Below, piece after piece: positions 1 through 10,560 of a stretch of 64,000 nucleotides of DNA (position 1 is its first letter; each line of letters opens with the position of its first letter). Position numbers and translations under genes: made by a program. This stretch comes from Anaeromyxobacter oryzae (lineage in GTDB: Bacteria > Myxococcota > Myxococcia > Myxococcales > Anaeromyxobacteraceae). The notes below the pieces were generated by a model. The model was not told the origin of the DNA, ran no database searches, and was given only the letters and a program-made list of their open reading frames with translations. Location: positions 1,696,501-1,760,500 of the forward strand of contig NZ_AP025591.1 in the NCBI RefSeq assembly GCF_023169945.1, given 5' to 3'.

Positions 1-2750
1 GCGAAGAGCCGCGCCTTGTGCGCGTTGATCTCCACGCTGAGGGCCTCCGAGAGCTCGGTGAAGCTCCGGCGGCCGCCCTCCTCGCGGTGGCGGCGGAACA
101 GGACGCGCGCCTCGTCCGCGGCGCGCCGTTCGAGGATCTCCAGCACGTCGCGCACGTACGCGTCCTTGTGGGCGCGGAACTCGTCCTCGTCGAGGAGCAG
201 GTTCCCGATGATCTCGTACGAGGAGGAGATCACGCCGCACTTGTTGGCCGAGGCGTCGCGGAGCACGACGACGCCGGCCTCCTGGAGCCGTGCGCGCGCC
301 TCCGGCGTCAGGAACGAGTTCGCCCCCTCGACGACGACCCGCGCAGACGGCGTGCCGTCCGCGCCGAGGAAGCGCCGCCAGTTCGCGCCGTCGATCGTCT
401 CGGGACGTCCGCCGGCGGGGATGAAGAGGTCCGCCTTCACCGTGAAGAGCAGGTCGTCGAACTCCTTGTGGAACTCGTCGAGCGTGACCCAGCCCTCCCT
501 CGGGCCGTCCGCCGTCATCTCGACGCGCCGGTGCAGATCGCGGAGCCCCTCCCGCCGGCGGCCGCTGCGGTACAGGACGAAGCCGCCCGGCGAGAGCCGC
601 GCCGGGTCGAAGGCGTCGGCGTCCGCGCGGAGGAGGATGCGGGAGAGCGCCTCGCGGTCGAGGCCGCGCGGATCGCAGAGGGCGGCCGTCCCGTCCACGA
701 TGAGGCGGATCGCGACGCCCGGGCAGCGCTCGAGCAGGAGCCGGATGGCGTTCCCGGCCACGTCGCCGTTCGGGCCGCCGGTGAGCTTCACGGTGAAGGG
801 CTCGCGCCGGATGTCCACGCCGTGCTCGCGCAGGGCCGCCTCGGCGAAGGTGACGACGCCCAGCGAGGTGACGCCGTACTGCTTGTGGTTGATGCCCACC
901 CGCTTGCTCGACATGATGCCCGCGCCGAGGACGTAGCCGCGGCGGGCCGACAGCTCGGCGATCGCCTCGATCATCTCGTCGTGCATGTTCTCGTCGGGGC
1001 CGAGCTCGATGGGCTCGTCCTCGCCGTAGTAGTCCACGACGCGCCGGTCGCGCGCCTTCCCGTCCTGGGTGACGAAGAGATCGAGGAACGCGCTCGCGAA
1101 CGCGTACTGCAGCTTGTGGAGCTGCGAGTCCAGCCGCTCGCGCGGCTCCGCGTCCGGCGCGTGCAGGATGCAGACGAGCTTCGAGCCGCCCTCGTAGATG
1201 TCCTTGTTCTTCAGGTGCTGCGTGTGCGCGAGGACGTAGTTCTCGCGGAACATCGTGTTCGCCACGGTGACGTAGTCGTCGCGGGTGCGGGTGACGATCG
1301 TGCGCCAGCCGCCGCGCGCGATGTCCGAGAACCCGACGTGGTACCCGAGGCCGTTCCGCGCGAAGAAGAACGAGACCCGGAACGGGCGCTGCGGCGGCAG
1401 ATCCGCCGTGAACTGCGACCCGAGATCGTCGAGGTAGGCCGGGTCGAGCCGGAACGCGAGGGCGTGCTTCTCGAGCACGAAGAAGTTCGTCTTGAGGGTG
1501 CGCCGGACGAAGGTCAGCGCGGTCGCGAAGACGGAACGGCGGAACTCGTCGAGCAGCCGGTGCCCGGTGTTGTAGGAGGCGATCTCCCGCTCGACCTCGG
1601 GCAGCTCGGCCGCATAGCGCGCCTCGCGATCGGCGAGCTCCGGGTCGAAGCGCAGCTCGAAGAGCCGCACCAGCCTGAGCGCGATCTCCGGATGCGACTG
1701 GAAGGCCCGGACGACGTCCTCGAAGGTGTACCGGTGGATCTGGGCGTGCGCGCAGCTCGTGTGGCAGAAGCCGACGAGCGCGTTGACGAGCGACGCCTCC
1801 TCCCCGCTCATGACGCCGGTGAGCACGAACTCCCGGTACGCGGGCGACTCGTTCGCGAGGATCTGCGTCCCGTAGAGCTCGCGCCGCAGCTGGTCGAACA
1901 GCGCCGAGCCCTCCTGCAGCCCCGCTCCGCCGCGGTGCGCGACGCGGAAGCTCCCGAGGAAGAACGGCTGCGCCCCGGTGCTGAGCGTCAGGGTCAGCGA
2001 GCGGCGCACCCCGAGGTCCAGCCGGTTGAAGACCTCCATCACCTGCGCGAGGTGGTGCCGCGGCGGCGGGTTCTCCACCGCGAAGAGCAGGTTCACCTCC
2101 TCCCCGCCGCCGGCCTCGCCCGGCGCGCGCGGCTCCACGTGCAGGAAGAAGCCCGCGTTCGTCCGGCCCTGGTGGAGGAGCCACGCGAGCTGCGCGACCT
2201 CGGCGGGCGGCGACTCCTCGACGAGGCGCCGGTCGTTGAGCCAGAGGATGCGCAGCAGCGCGTCCCGCTCGTCGCCGCCGAGCGCGGCGCCGCGCCCGGC
2301 GAGGGCCGCGCGCAGCTCGCCGCGCACGCGCTCCGGGATGGCGGGCTCGCCGGCCTGGGCCACGAGCCCGTCCGGCTTCCGGTCGAACTGGTAGCGCTGC
2401 AGCTCGAGGCGGCGACCGGTGCCGGGCACCTCTCCGGAGGAGTGGAAGATCTCGGTGCAGGAGATCTCGCGGTCCTGGACCCGACGGAGGGTCTCGAAGA
2501 CGGACCCCGGGACGTCGAGCCGCGCGAGGATGAGCTCGCGCTCGCGGTCGGCCGCCACGAGCTGCCGCTCGCGCCCGAGCCGGGAGAGCCCGGCTGCGAG
2601 GGCGGTGATGGCCGCATCGTCGCGGCGCATCACCCCCGAGAAGATCCCCGGGACGTTGTCCCGGAGCCACGCGAGGTTCCTCGTCGCCACCTCGCCGAGC
2701 GCGCCGAGCTCCGGCTGCTCGCCCACCCTGGACGGCTGAGCCCTCGCCAT
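1..2750 (-). CDS. NAD-dependent glutamate dehydrogenase, large (115-kDa-like) class; C-terminus cut by window edge
   Basis: Oxidatively deaminates L-glutamate to 2-oxoglutarate in the cytoplasm, linking amino-acid catabolism to the TCA cycle. The minus-strand frame is open from ATG at 2750, preceded by a G-rich ribosome site, to the window edge, giving at least 916 codons. The C-terminal half carries the Bac_GDH/ELFV hallmarks: KRVGINHKQYGVTSLGVV, KLTGGPNGDVAGNAIRLL, then VDGTAALCDPRGLD and VVEGANSFLTPEAR. Length fits the roughly 1000-1100 residue bacterial class rather than the 1600-residue Streptomyces type. It lies just downstream of an aminotransferase that would produce glutamate if 2-oxoglutarate is its acceptor. 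Only the last part of the catalytic domain is missing here. Family call is secure; the exact subclass is inferred from length. Confidence 0.9.
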   Translation of the reverse strand, partial: MARAQPSRVGEQPELGALGEVATRNLAWLRDNVPGIFSGVMRRDDAAITALAAGLSRLGRERQLVAADRERELILARLDVPGSVFETLRRVQDREISCTEIFHSSGEVPGTGRRLELQRYQFDRKPDGLVAQAGEPAIPERVRGELRAALAGRGAALGGDERDALLRILWLNDRRLVEESPPAEVAQLAWLLHQGRTNAGFFLHVEPRAPGEAGGGEEVNLLFAVENPPPRHHLAQVMEVFNRLDLGVRRSLTLTLSTGAQPFFLGSFRVAHRGGAGLQEGSALFDQLRRELYGTQILANESPAYREFVLTGVMSGEEASLVNALVGFCHTSCAHAQIHRYTFEDVVRAFQSHPEIALRLVRLFELRFDPELADREARYAAELPEVEREIASYNTGHRLLDEFRRSVFATALTFVRRTLKTNFFVLEKHALAFRLDPAYLDDLGSQFTADLPPQRPFRVSFFFARNGLGYHVGFSDIARGGWRTIVTRTRDDYVTVANTMFRENYVLAHTQHLKNKDIYEGGSKLVCILHAPDAEPRERLDSQLHKLQYAFASAFLDLFVTQDGKARDRRVVDYYGEDEPIELGPDENMHDEMIEAIAELSARRGYVLGAGIMSSKRVGINHKQYGVTSLGVVTFAEAALREHGVDIRREPFTVKLTGGPNGDVAGNAIRLLLERCPGVAIRLIVDGTAALCDPRGLDREALSRILLRADADAFDPARLSPGGFVLYRSGRRREGLRDLHRRVEMTADGPREGWVTLDEFHKEFDDLLFTVKADLFIPAGGRPETIDGANWRRFLGADGTPSARVVVEGANSFLTPEARARLQEAGVVVLRDASANKCGVISSSYEIIGNLLLDEDEFRAHKDAYVRDVLEILERRAADEARVLFRRHREEGGRRSFTELSEALSVEINAHKARLF

Positions 2751-2765
2751 GGGAATCCCCCCGCG

Positions 2766-4100
2766 CTAGTCGCGGACCGCGCGATCCGTGATCTCCAGCC
2801 CGCGGTCGATGATCTCGAACGCCTCGCGCAGCTGGGCCTCGGTGATGACGAGCGGCGGGTTCGTGAAGAACGTGTTCCACCGCACCATCGTGTAGAGCCC
2901 CTCCTGCCGGAAGAAGCGCCCGAGGGCCTGCATCTCCTCGGAGGTCCCGTTGAACGGCGCCATCGGCTCGAGGGTCTTCCGGCTGCGCACCAGCTCGACG
3001 AGGCCGAAGAGGCCGATGGAGCGGGCCGCGCCGACGGACGGGTGCTTCGCGGCGAGCTGCGCCAGGAGCTGCTTCATCACGGCGCCGGTCGACCGCGCGC
3101 GCTCGATGAGCCGGTCCTCCTGGTAGACGCCGATCGTCGCGAGGGCCGCGGCGCAGCCGACGGGGTGGCTGTTGTAGGTGAGGCCGCCGTAGAAGACCTT
3201 GTCCTTGAAGTGCTCGGCGATGTGGCGGCGCATGCCGACGGCGCCGAGCGGCACGTACGACGCGGTGAGCCCCTTCGCCATCGTGAGGAGGTCGGGGACC
3301 ACCTTCCAGTGGTCCACCGCGAACCACTCGCCGGTCCGCCCGAAGCCGGCCATCACCTCGTCGCAGATCATGAGGATGCCGTACTTCGTGCAGAGGTCGC
3401 GGACGCCCTGGAGGTAGCCGTCGGGCGGGACGAGGATCCCGTTCGTGCCGGTGACCGTCTCGAGGATGAAGCCGGCGATCGTCTGCGGACCCTCGAGCTG
3501 GATCGTCTCCTCGAGGTTGGCGAGCGCCGTCGCGGTGTCATCCCAGCCGCGCTGGATCCCGTGGTACGGGTCGAGCACGTGCACGACGCCGGCCATGCCC
3601 GGCTCGGCGGCCCAGCGCCGCGGATCGCCGGTGAGCGAGATCGCGCCCGCCGTGGCGCCGTGGTACGAGCGGTAGCGGGCCAGGATCTTGTGACGACCCG
3701 TGAACTGGCGCGCGAGCTTCACCGCGTTCTCGTTCGCCTCCGCGCCGGCGTTGGTGAAGAAGAACACGTCGATGTCGCCGGGCGTGATCTCGGCGAGCTT
3801 CGCCCCGAGGCGCGCCCGCGGCTCCGTCGCCATGAAGGGGTTGGCGTAGGCGAGCTTCGCCACCTGATCCTGGATCGCCCGCACGACGCGCTCGTCGCCG
3901 TGCCCGATGTTCACGGACATGAGCTGGCTGTTGAAGTCGACGAACCGCTTCCCCTCCGGCGTCCAGAAGTGGATGCCCTTCGAGCGCGCCACGGGGATGG
4001 GATCCACCTTCGACTGGGCGGACCACTCGTAGAGGGAGTGCTTCTTGGTCAGGGCGACGAGCTCGTCGCCCGAGAGCGGCTTCTGGGTCTCGGAAGTCAT
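2766..4100 (-). CDS. Class III (omega) aminotransferase, probably beta-alanine/taurine type
   Basis: A 444-residue PLP-dependent fold-type I enzyme moving an amino group from a terminal amine to pyruvate or 2-oxoglutarate. Visible motifs are FFFTNAGAEANENAVKLAR (cofactor phosphate region), RSYHGATAGAISLTGD, ICDEVMAGFGRTG with the cofactor-binding Asp, and TMAKGLTASYVPLGAV with the Schiff-base lysine. It sits 14 bp after the semialdehyde dehydrogenase gene and before the glutamate dehydrogenase, all on one strand. In beta-alanine catabolism (BauA/BauC type) the product malonate semialdehyde is handled by exactly such a dehydrogenase. Substrate is inferred from this pairing; taurine or another omega-amino acid is an alternative. 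Confidence 0.88.
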   Translation of the reverse strand: MTSETQKPLSGDELVALTKKHSLYEWSAQSKVDPIPVARSKGIHFWTPEGKRFVDFNSQLMSVNIGHGDERVVRAIQDQVAKLAYANPFMATEPRARLGAKLAEITPGDIDVFFFTNAGAEANENAVKLARQFTGRHKILARYRSYHGATAGAISLTGDPRRWAAEPGMAGVVHVLDPYHGIQRGWDDTATALANLEETIQLEGPQTIAGFILETVTGTNGILVPPDGYLQGVRDLCTKYGILMICDEVMAGFGRTGEWFAVDHWKVVPDLLTMAKGLTASYVPLGAVGMRRHIAEHFKDKVFYGGLTYNSHPVGCAAALATIGVYQEDRLIERARSTGAVMKQLLAQLAAKHPSVGAARSIGLFGLVELVRSRKTLEPMAPFNGTSEEMQALGRFFRQEGLYTMVRWNTFFTNPPLVITEAQLREAFEIIDRGLEITDRAVRD

Positions 4101-4114
4101 TGTCGGGGTCCTCG

Positions 4115-5608
<1,494 letters not shown>

Positions 5609-5834
5609 GGCGTCCCTGCGCTTTCTGCGTGGAGGTGGTGTGCTGCGAGCGACCTGTGAAACGGTAACAGTGTTTAAAATACTAAGCAAGGCGACCGCGG
5701 CAGAAGCGCGCAGCCTTCGCGCAATTCCCGCAGGAAACGGCCACTTGCGTGTCGAGGCGGTGTGGCGCGCACCGGTTCGGTGATAAATATTCCGTTCACA
5801 CCGCTCACCGGATCCGTCCACCCGGAGGAGATCG
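5609..5834. promoter_or_regulatory. Divergent promoter region with AT-rich imperfect palindrome (operator candidate)
   Basis: The 226 bp between mmsA and the regulator gene contain a conspicuously AT-rich patch in an otherwise GC-rich window. At 5669-5683 the 15-mer AGTGTTTAAAATACT is a near-perfect palindrome of form AGTrTTTwAAAyACT. A second AT-rich run, GATAAATATTC, lies at 5781-5791 close to the regulator gene. A palindrome between divergent genes of a regulator and its catabolic cluster is where an XRE-cupin repressor would bind. The site is seen; its function is inferred. Confidence 0.5.
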
Positions 5835-6473
5835 ATGCCGTCGAGAAAGCGCCACGCCCCGAGCCCCGCGCCGCCCCGCGCCGCGCCCGCGCAAGCGCCC
5901 ACCGCCGCGGCCCCCGCCTCCCTCGGCGAGTTCGACATCGGCGAGCGCCTTCGCGAGATCCGCGAGCGCTACGGACTGTCGCAGCGCGCGCTCGCGATGC
6001 GCGCCGACGTGACGAACGGGATGATCTCGATGATCGAGAAGAACCGCAGCAGCCCGTCCATCGCGACCTTGAAGAAGATCCTCGGCGGCTTCCCGATGTC
6101 GCTCGCGGATTTCTTCGCGGTGGGCCAGCCGGAGCAGCCGAAGATCTTCTTCGGCGCGGACGAGCTCGTCGAGATCGCCGGCGGCCCCATCTCGTACCGG
6201 CAGGTCGGCGCGAACCTGCAGGGCCGGGCGCTCCAGGTCATCCACGAGCGGCTCATGCCGGGCGCGGACACCGGCTCGGAGATGCTGCGCCACGAGGCGG
6301 AGGAGGGGGGCATCGTGATCCGCGGCGAGATGGAGCTCACCGTCGGCATGAGCACTCGCGTGCTGCGCGCCGGCGACGCCTACTACTTCGACAGCCGGAT
6401 CCCGCACCGCTTCCGGAACCTCGGCGAGGAGCCGTGCGAGATCGTGAGCGCCTGCACGCCGCCGTCGTTCTGA
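5835..6473 (+). CDS. XRE-family transcriptional regulator with C-terminal cupin (PuuR-like)
   Basis: A 212-residue cytoplasmic DNA-binding protein. After a proline/alanine-rich N-terminal tail it has a lambda-repressor-type helix-turn-helix at about residues 36-92 ([20 protein letters not shown] and [19 protein letters not shown]), then a cupin_2 barrel at about 135-210 ([20 protein letters not shown] and [17 protein letters not shown]). XRE-cupin proteins such as PuuR control amine and amino-acid catabolism, with the cupin sensing a small ligand. Divergent placement next to the aminotransferase and mmsA suggests it is the local regulator, probably acting at the palindrome in the shared promoter region. 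Confidence 0.9.
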   Translation: MPSRKRHAPSPAPPRAAPAQAPTAAAPASLGEFDIGERLREIRERYGLSQRALAMRADVTNGMISMIEKNRSSPSIATLKKILGGFPMSLADFFAVGQPEQPKIFFGADELVEIAGGPISYRQVGANLQGRALQVIHERLMPGADTGSEMLRHEAEEGGIVIRGEMELTVGMSTRVLRAGDAYYFDSRIPHRFRNLGEEPCEIVSACTPPSF

Positions 6474-6484
6474 CCGGCCGGCGA

Positions 6485-6512
6485 CCCGCCCCGCGCCAGT
6501 GGCCGGGGCGGG
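6485..6512. terminator. GC hairpin between convergent genes, possible bidirectional terminator
   Basis: CCCGCCCC at 6485-6492 pairs with GGGGCGGG at 6505-6512 across a 12-base loop, exactly between the stop codons of the regulator (plus) and the GTPase (minus). There is no clear U-tract, so efficiency is uncertain. Confidence 0.45.
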
Positions 6513-6518
6513 CGCCCG

Positions 6519-7514
6519 TCACGCGTGCAGCTCGACCACGTCGCCATCCGCGAGCACGTGGTGGCGATCGACCTGCTGCCCGTCGAACCGCGCGTGGCCC
6601 CAGACGCGCGCGAACTTGAGGCGCGCGGCGAGATCCTGGTGCACCAGGGCCGCGAGCGCCTCGACCGCGGCGCCCTCGGGGAGCACGAACGGCTTCCCGA
6701 GGTCGGCCTTCTTCCCCGGCTCCTTCGTGTGCACGCGGATCTTGCGGAGCGCGCGGAAGAGCCAGGGGCGGAGCCCGTCGAGCCCGTCCCCGCGCGTGGC
6801 CGACACCGGGAAGAACGGCAGGCCGGGGCCGACCGCCTCGCGCGCGAGCTGCGAGAACGTGCCCTCCGCGTCGTCGAGGTCGTGCTTGTTCGCGGCGACG
6901 AGGACGGGGCGCGGGACGACCAGCGGCGACGCGCCGTCCGGCACCGGGCGCCCCTCCGGCCACACGTGTCCGTGCAGCAGCACGTCGAGCGTGCCGACCA
7001 GCGACGCCTCGAGGTCGTCCGCCGCCACGTCGAGCACGATCACCACCCCGTCGGCGCCGCGGACGAGCGCCGGCAGGAACGGCTCGACGTGGCCCGGCGC
7101 GATCGCCGGCGTGTCCACGAGCTGCACCTGGACGTCCTCGAACGGCATCATCCCGGGCTGCGGGACGTGCGTCGTGAACGGGTACTCCGCGATCTCCGGG
7201 TGCGCGTGCGTCAGCGCCGCGAGGAGGGACGACTTCCCGGCGTTCGGCGGGCCGACGAGCGCCCACTGGCCGGCGCCCTCGCGCCGGACGTGCCCGAGGT
7301 CGACGTGGTGGCTCCCGCTCCGCGCGGCGTGCTCCCGCTCCTCCTCGAGCTTCGCGAGGCGCTTCTTCAGATCGGCGTGGAGCTTCTCCGTCCCCTTGTG
7401 CTTCGGGAGGAGCGCGAGCATCTCGCGGAGCGCCTCGACCTTCTCGTCGTGGCTGGTCGCCTGACGGAGCCGCAGCTCCGCGTCCTTGTACTGGGCGGTC
7501 AGGTTCGCCGGCAC
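6519..7514 (-). CDS. DRG/Obg-related GTPase with C-terminal TGS domain
   Basis: A cytoplasmic P-loop GTPase of the DRG-like bacterial branch, probably ribosome or translation associated. Motifs: G1 GPPNAGKSSLL, a G2/G3 region with YPFTTHVPQPGMMPFEDVQVQLVDTPAI, G4 as ANKHD, then a C-terminal TGS domain of about 75 residues (KIRVHTKEPGKKADLGKPFVLPEGAAV to the end), which binds RNA or nucleotide in relatives. An N-terminal coiled-coil runs to about residue 70. The open frame extends to ATG 7574, but I prefer GTG at 7514 because VPANLTAQYKDAELR matches the usual N-terminus of this family; this gives 331 residues. Start is uncertain. Confidence 0.85.
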   Translation of the reverse strand: MPANLTAQYKDAELRLRQATSHDEKVEALREMLALLPKHKGTEKLHADLKKRLAKLEEEREHAARSGSHHVDLGHVRREGAGQWALVGPPNAGKSSLLAALTHAHPEIAEYPFTTHVPQPGMMPFEDVQVQLVDTPAIAPGHVEPFLPALVRGADGVVIVLDVAADDLEASLVGTLDVLLHGHVWPEGRPVPDGASPLVVPRPVLVAANKHDLDDAEGTFSQLAREAVGPGLPFFPVSATRGDGLDGLRPWLFRALRKIRVHTKEPGKKADLGKPFVLPEGAAVEALAALVHQDLAARLKFARVWGHARFDGQQVDRHHVLADGDVVELHA

Positions 7515-7574
7515 GCGCCGATGGTGGACGCGCCGCGCGCCGGCCGGCGTCGCGGACGGTGGGGGTGGCCCCAT

Positions 7575-7995
7575 CCGAGGCGCGGCGGCCGGCCACCGGA
7601 GCGTTCGTCATCGCCTTCGTCGCGGCCGCCCTGCACTTCGCGTCCGCCTCGCGCGCCGCCGCGATCTCGAGGCGAGCGCCGGGCTCACTCCCTGTGGGGT
7701 CGGGTGAACGGTGCGTGACTTGACGATCGGTGCATGGCCGTCGACAGAACCACTGCCGCTCAGTGTTTTCCCATCACCAGAGTCACTCACCGTTGAAGAC
7801 TGAAGCACCCGTCGCGGCGGTCGCCGATTTGATCTGCGTCAACCATTAGTCACCGGTCGGACAGCAGGGCGGCAACACGGACGTCCGGAGCGCCAGGGGG
7901 GAGCCTGGCCCCCGGTCGCCGTGCTGGGGCCCCGGCGAATGGGCGCCGGGATCCCGCCACCCCCCGCCCGTGTCCGCCGATGGGAGGATTCACCG
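7575..7995. other. Intergenic region upstream of the multicopper oxidase
   Basis: About 420 bp without a convincing gene. It holds a less GC-rich stretch at about 7700-7850 that should contain the oxidase promoter, and the FNR/CRP-type box listed separately. Directly before the oxidase ATG is a good GGGAGG ribosome site at 7982-7987. Confidence 0.5.
7829..7842 (+). promoter_or_regulatory. FNR/CRP-superfamily binding-site candidate
   Basis: TTGATCTGCGTCAA fits the TTGAY-N4-RTCAA consensus bound by FNR/ANR/DNR-type regulators. It lies 153 bp upstream of the multicopper oxidase start, so it could sit upstream of or within the promoter. Only the match is seen; binding is inferred. Confidence 0.4.
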
Positions 7996-10443
7996 ATGAA
8001 CCGTGTGCGCGGGGCGCAAGCCCTGGCGTGGATGGGTGCGTGCGTGCTGCTGGCGTCCGGCAGCGCGCGCGCGCAGACGACGTACAACCCGCTCCTGCTG
8101 CCCGGGGGCAACATCCCGCAGTTCGCCCAGCCGCTGCCGGTCCTCGACGTCTGGAAGGCCAAGCAGCCCGCGGCGACCTACGGAAGCTACCCCGTGATCC
8201 CCACGGTGGACGGCACCGCCCCGGTGACGCTCACCATGTGCGAGTTCCAGTCGAACGTGCTTCCGCCGCTCGCGGCGGGCGCCGCGGGGACGCCGACGTC
8301 GGTCTGGGGATACGTGTCGGGCAGCGCGTGCCCGGGGAAGACCGCGGTCCGCGACACGTACATCGGCCCGGTGATCGTCGCGTCGCGCGGCACCCCGACC
8401 GCGGTGACGTACGTGAACGCGCTCGGCTCGACGAGCGACACCGGCGTGAACGCGTACCGGTTCAGCACCGACCAGACGCTCCACTGGGCGGACCCGCTGA
8501 ACCTCGGCCGGAACGACTGCATGATGAAGGTCGAGATGGGCGGCCCGCTGCTCTGGAACGGGCAGCCGGATCCCTGCGCCCTCAACTACTCGGGCCCGAT
8601 CGCCACCGTCCCGCACCTGCACGGCGCGGAGGACCCCGCCGCTATCGACGGCTCGCCCGACTCGTGGTTCACGAGTGACGGCAGGCTCGTCGGATCGAAG
8701 TTCTACACGAAGGGGTGGGCCGGGACGGTGAGCGGCCTGCCGGCGACGCCGGGGACGGCGCCGTACGCCGCGGGCGCGATCGTCTACGACCTCGCCACGA
8801 AGGCGGCGTACCAGGTCCAGCAGGATCCCACCACGCTCGCGTTCTCCTGGACGCCGTACATGGCCAACAGGGTCACGTACACGTACCCGAACAGCCAGGA
8901 GGCGTCGCCGATCTGGTTCCACGACCACACCCTCGGCGCGACCCGCCTCAACGTGTACGCCGGGCTCGCCGGCGCGTACTACGTGGTCGATCCCGCGCAG
9001 CAGCCGCTCCCGGGCGCCGACGTGACGGACGTGGTCCCGCTCGTGATCCAGGACCGCATGTTCGACACGGGTGGGCAGCTGTTCTTCCCCGCGGACAGCT
9101 ACACCGGCCTCCTCTGGACGCCGAACCCGGATCATCCGTACTGGGTCCCCGAGTTCCTGGGCGACACCGTCGTCGTGAACGGGAAGGCGTGGCCGTACCT
9201 CGACCTGCAGCCGCGGCGGTACCGGTTCCTCGTGCTGAACGGCTCGAACGCGCGCACCTACGAGCTGTCGCTCATCGACCCCGTGACGAAGACGTTCGGC
9301 CCGCCGATGTACGTCATCTCCAACGACGGCGGGTACCTCGACCGGCCCGCGAAGATCGACCCCGCCGCCGGCCAGGTCCTCACGGTCATGCCCGGCGAGC
9401 GCTACGAGATCATCGTGGACTTCGCGGGCTTCGGCGGGCGCAACTTCACGCTCCGGAACACCGCCCGCACGCCCTATCCCAAGGGCTCGCCGCCTCCGGG
9501 CTCGACCCTCGGCCGCGTCATGCAGTTCCGGGTCGGCGCGACCGCCGTCGCCGACGCGAGCTACGACCCCGCGGCCGGCGGTGCGCTCCGGACGCCCATG
9601 GTGCGGCTCGCGAGCGCCGGCGCGCTCGCGCAGGGCGTGACGCCGACCGTCGCGCGCGAGCTGACGCTCAACGAGGTCATGGGCATGAAGGTGACCTGGC
9701 CGAACCCGATCACCGGCGTCGCCACCGCGTATCCGGGCGGCCCGCTCGAGATCCTCGTCAACAACACGAAGTGGTCGGGCGTCGACCCGAGGACGATGGC
9801 GGTCCGCACCGACTTCACCCGGCTCCCGACCGACCCCGCCGGCCTCTCCTACTCCGAGCTCCCGAGGGAGGGTGAGACGGAGATCTGGGAGATCGTGAAC
9901 CTCACGGCGGACGCCCACCCGATGCACCTGCACCTCGTGCAGTTCCAGATCCTGAACCGGCAGTCCTTCGCGACGAACCAGTACCTGACGGCCTACAACG
10001 CGCTCTTCCCCGGCGGCGTCTTCCAGGGCGGGTACGGCCCGCCGCTCGACTACGCGAAGTTCGCGCCGCGCCTCAATCCGCCCTACGTGCACGGCTTCGG
10101 CGGCACGCTCGTGCCGGTGGTCGGCGGGAATCCGGACGTGTTCCCGTACCTGCAGGGCCCGGCGCTCGCGCCGGGGCCCCAGGAGACCGGCTGGAAGGAC
10201 ACGGTGATGGCGCCGCCCGGGATGGTGACGCGGCTCGTGGTTCGCTGGGCGCCGACCAGCGTCGCCGCGGGCACGCCGGCGGCGTCGGCGACCTTCCCGT
10301 TCGATCCGTCGAGCGGCGGCCGCTACAACTACGTCTGGCACTGCCACATCATCGATCACGAGGACAACGAGATGATGCGGCCGGACGTGGTCATCTCGGA
10401 TCCGGCGACGCCGCGCACGTTCGCGATGGGCGCGAGCTTCTAG
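7996..10443 (+). CDS. Secreted multicopper oxidase (CotA/bilirubin-oxidase-like)
   Basis: An 815-residue cupredoxin-fold oxidase that would couple one-electron oxidation of a substrate (metal ion, phenolic or pigment) to reduction of O2 to water. A signal peptide of about 27 residues ends in SGSARAQ. All four copper-ligand clusters are visible: HLHGAE near residue 206, WFHDHTLGATRLNVYAGLAG near 310, HPMHLHLVQF near 641, and WHCHIIDHEDNEMM near 781, the last with the T1 Cys, His and axial Met. The protein is longer than CueO or CotA (about 510-520) because of inserts between the first two cupredoxin domains. Start ATG 7996 has a strong ribosome site. Manganese or copper oxidation is possible; the substrate cannot be told from sequence. 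Confidence 0.92.
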   Translation: MNRVRGAQALAWMGACVLLASGSARAQTTYNPLLLPGGNIPQFAQPLPVLDVWKAKQPAATYGSYPVIPTVDGTAPVTLTMCEFQSNVLPPLAAGAAGTPTSVWGYVSGSACPGKTAVRDTYIGPVIVASRGTPTAVTYVNALGSTSDTGVNAYRFSTDQTLHWADPLNLGRNDCMMKVEMGGPLLWNGQPDPCALNYSGPIATVPHLHGAEDPAAIDGSPDSWFTSDGRLVGSKFYTKGWAGTVSGLPATPGTAPYAAGAIVYDLATKAAYQVQQDPTTLAFSWTPYMANRVTYTYPNSQEASPIWFHDHTLGATRLNVYAGLAGAYYVVDPAQQPLPGADVTDVVPLVIQDRMFDTGGQLFFPADSYTGLLWTPNPDHPYWVPEFLGDTVVVNGKAWPYLDLQPRRYRFLVLNGSNARTYELSLIDPVTKTFGPPMYVISNDGGYLDRPAKIDPAAGQVLTVMPGERYEIIVDFAGFGGRNFTLRNTARTPYPKGSPPPGSTLGRVMQFRVGATAVADASYDPAAGGALRTPMVRLASAGALAQGVTPTVARELTLNEVMGMKVTWPNPITGVATAYPGGPLEILVNNTKWSGVDPRTMAVRTDFTRLPTDPAGLSYSELPREGETEIWEIVNLTADAHPMHLHLVQFQILNRQSFATNQYLTAYNALFPGGVFQGGYGPPLDYAKFAPRLNPPYVHGFGGTLVPVVGGNPDVFPYLQGPALAPGPQETGWKDTVMAPPGMVTRLVVRWAPTSVAAGTPAASATFPFDPSSGGRYNYVWHCHIIDHEDNEMMRPDVVISDPATPRTFAMGASF

Positions 10444-10473
10444 CGGCCGGTCGGACGTCCGTGACGATCCAGC

Positions 10474-10501
10474 GGGGCGGCGTCCTCCGGGGCGCCGCCC
10501 C
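10474..10501 (+). terminator. Hairpin after the multicopper oxidase
   Basis: GGGGCGGCG at 10474-10482 pairs perfectly with CGCCGCCCC at 10493-10501, 31 bp after the oxidase stop codon, followed by a weak pyrimidine stretch. A likely transcription terminator, though without a run of T. Confidence 0.5.
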
Positions 10502-10560
10502 CTCGTCTCGCGGTGGCGCGCTCCGGCGCAGCGCGCGCCGGCGGGTGTATCCTCGGAATC

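Noticed and set aside
6519..7611. Upstream start codons (7574 or beyond) for the TGS GTPase
   Set aside because: The extra residues are low-complexity and do not match family N-termini, whereas VPANLTAQYK does; left as uncertain in the feature entry.
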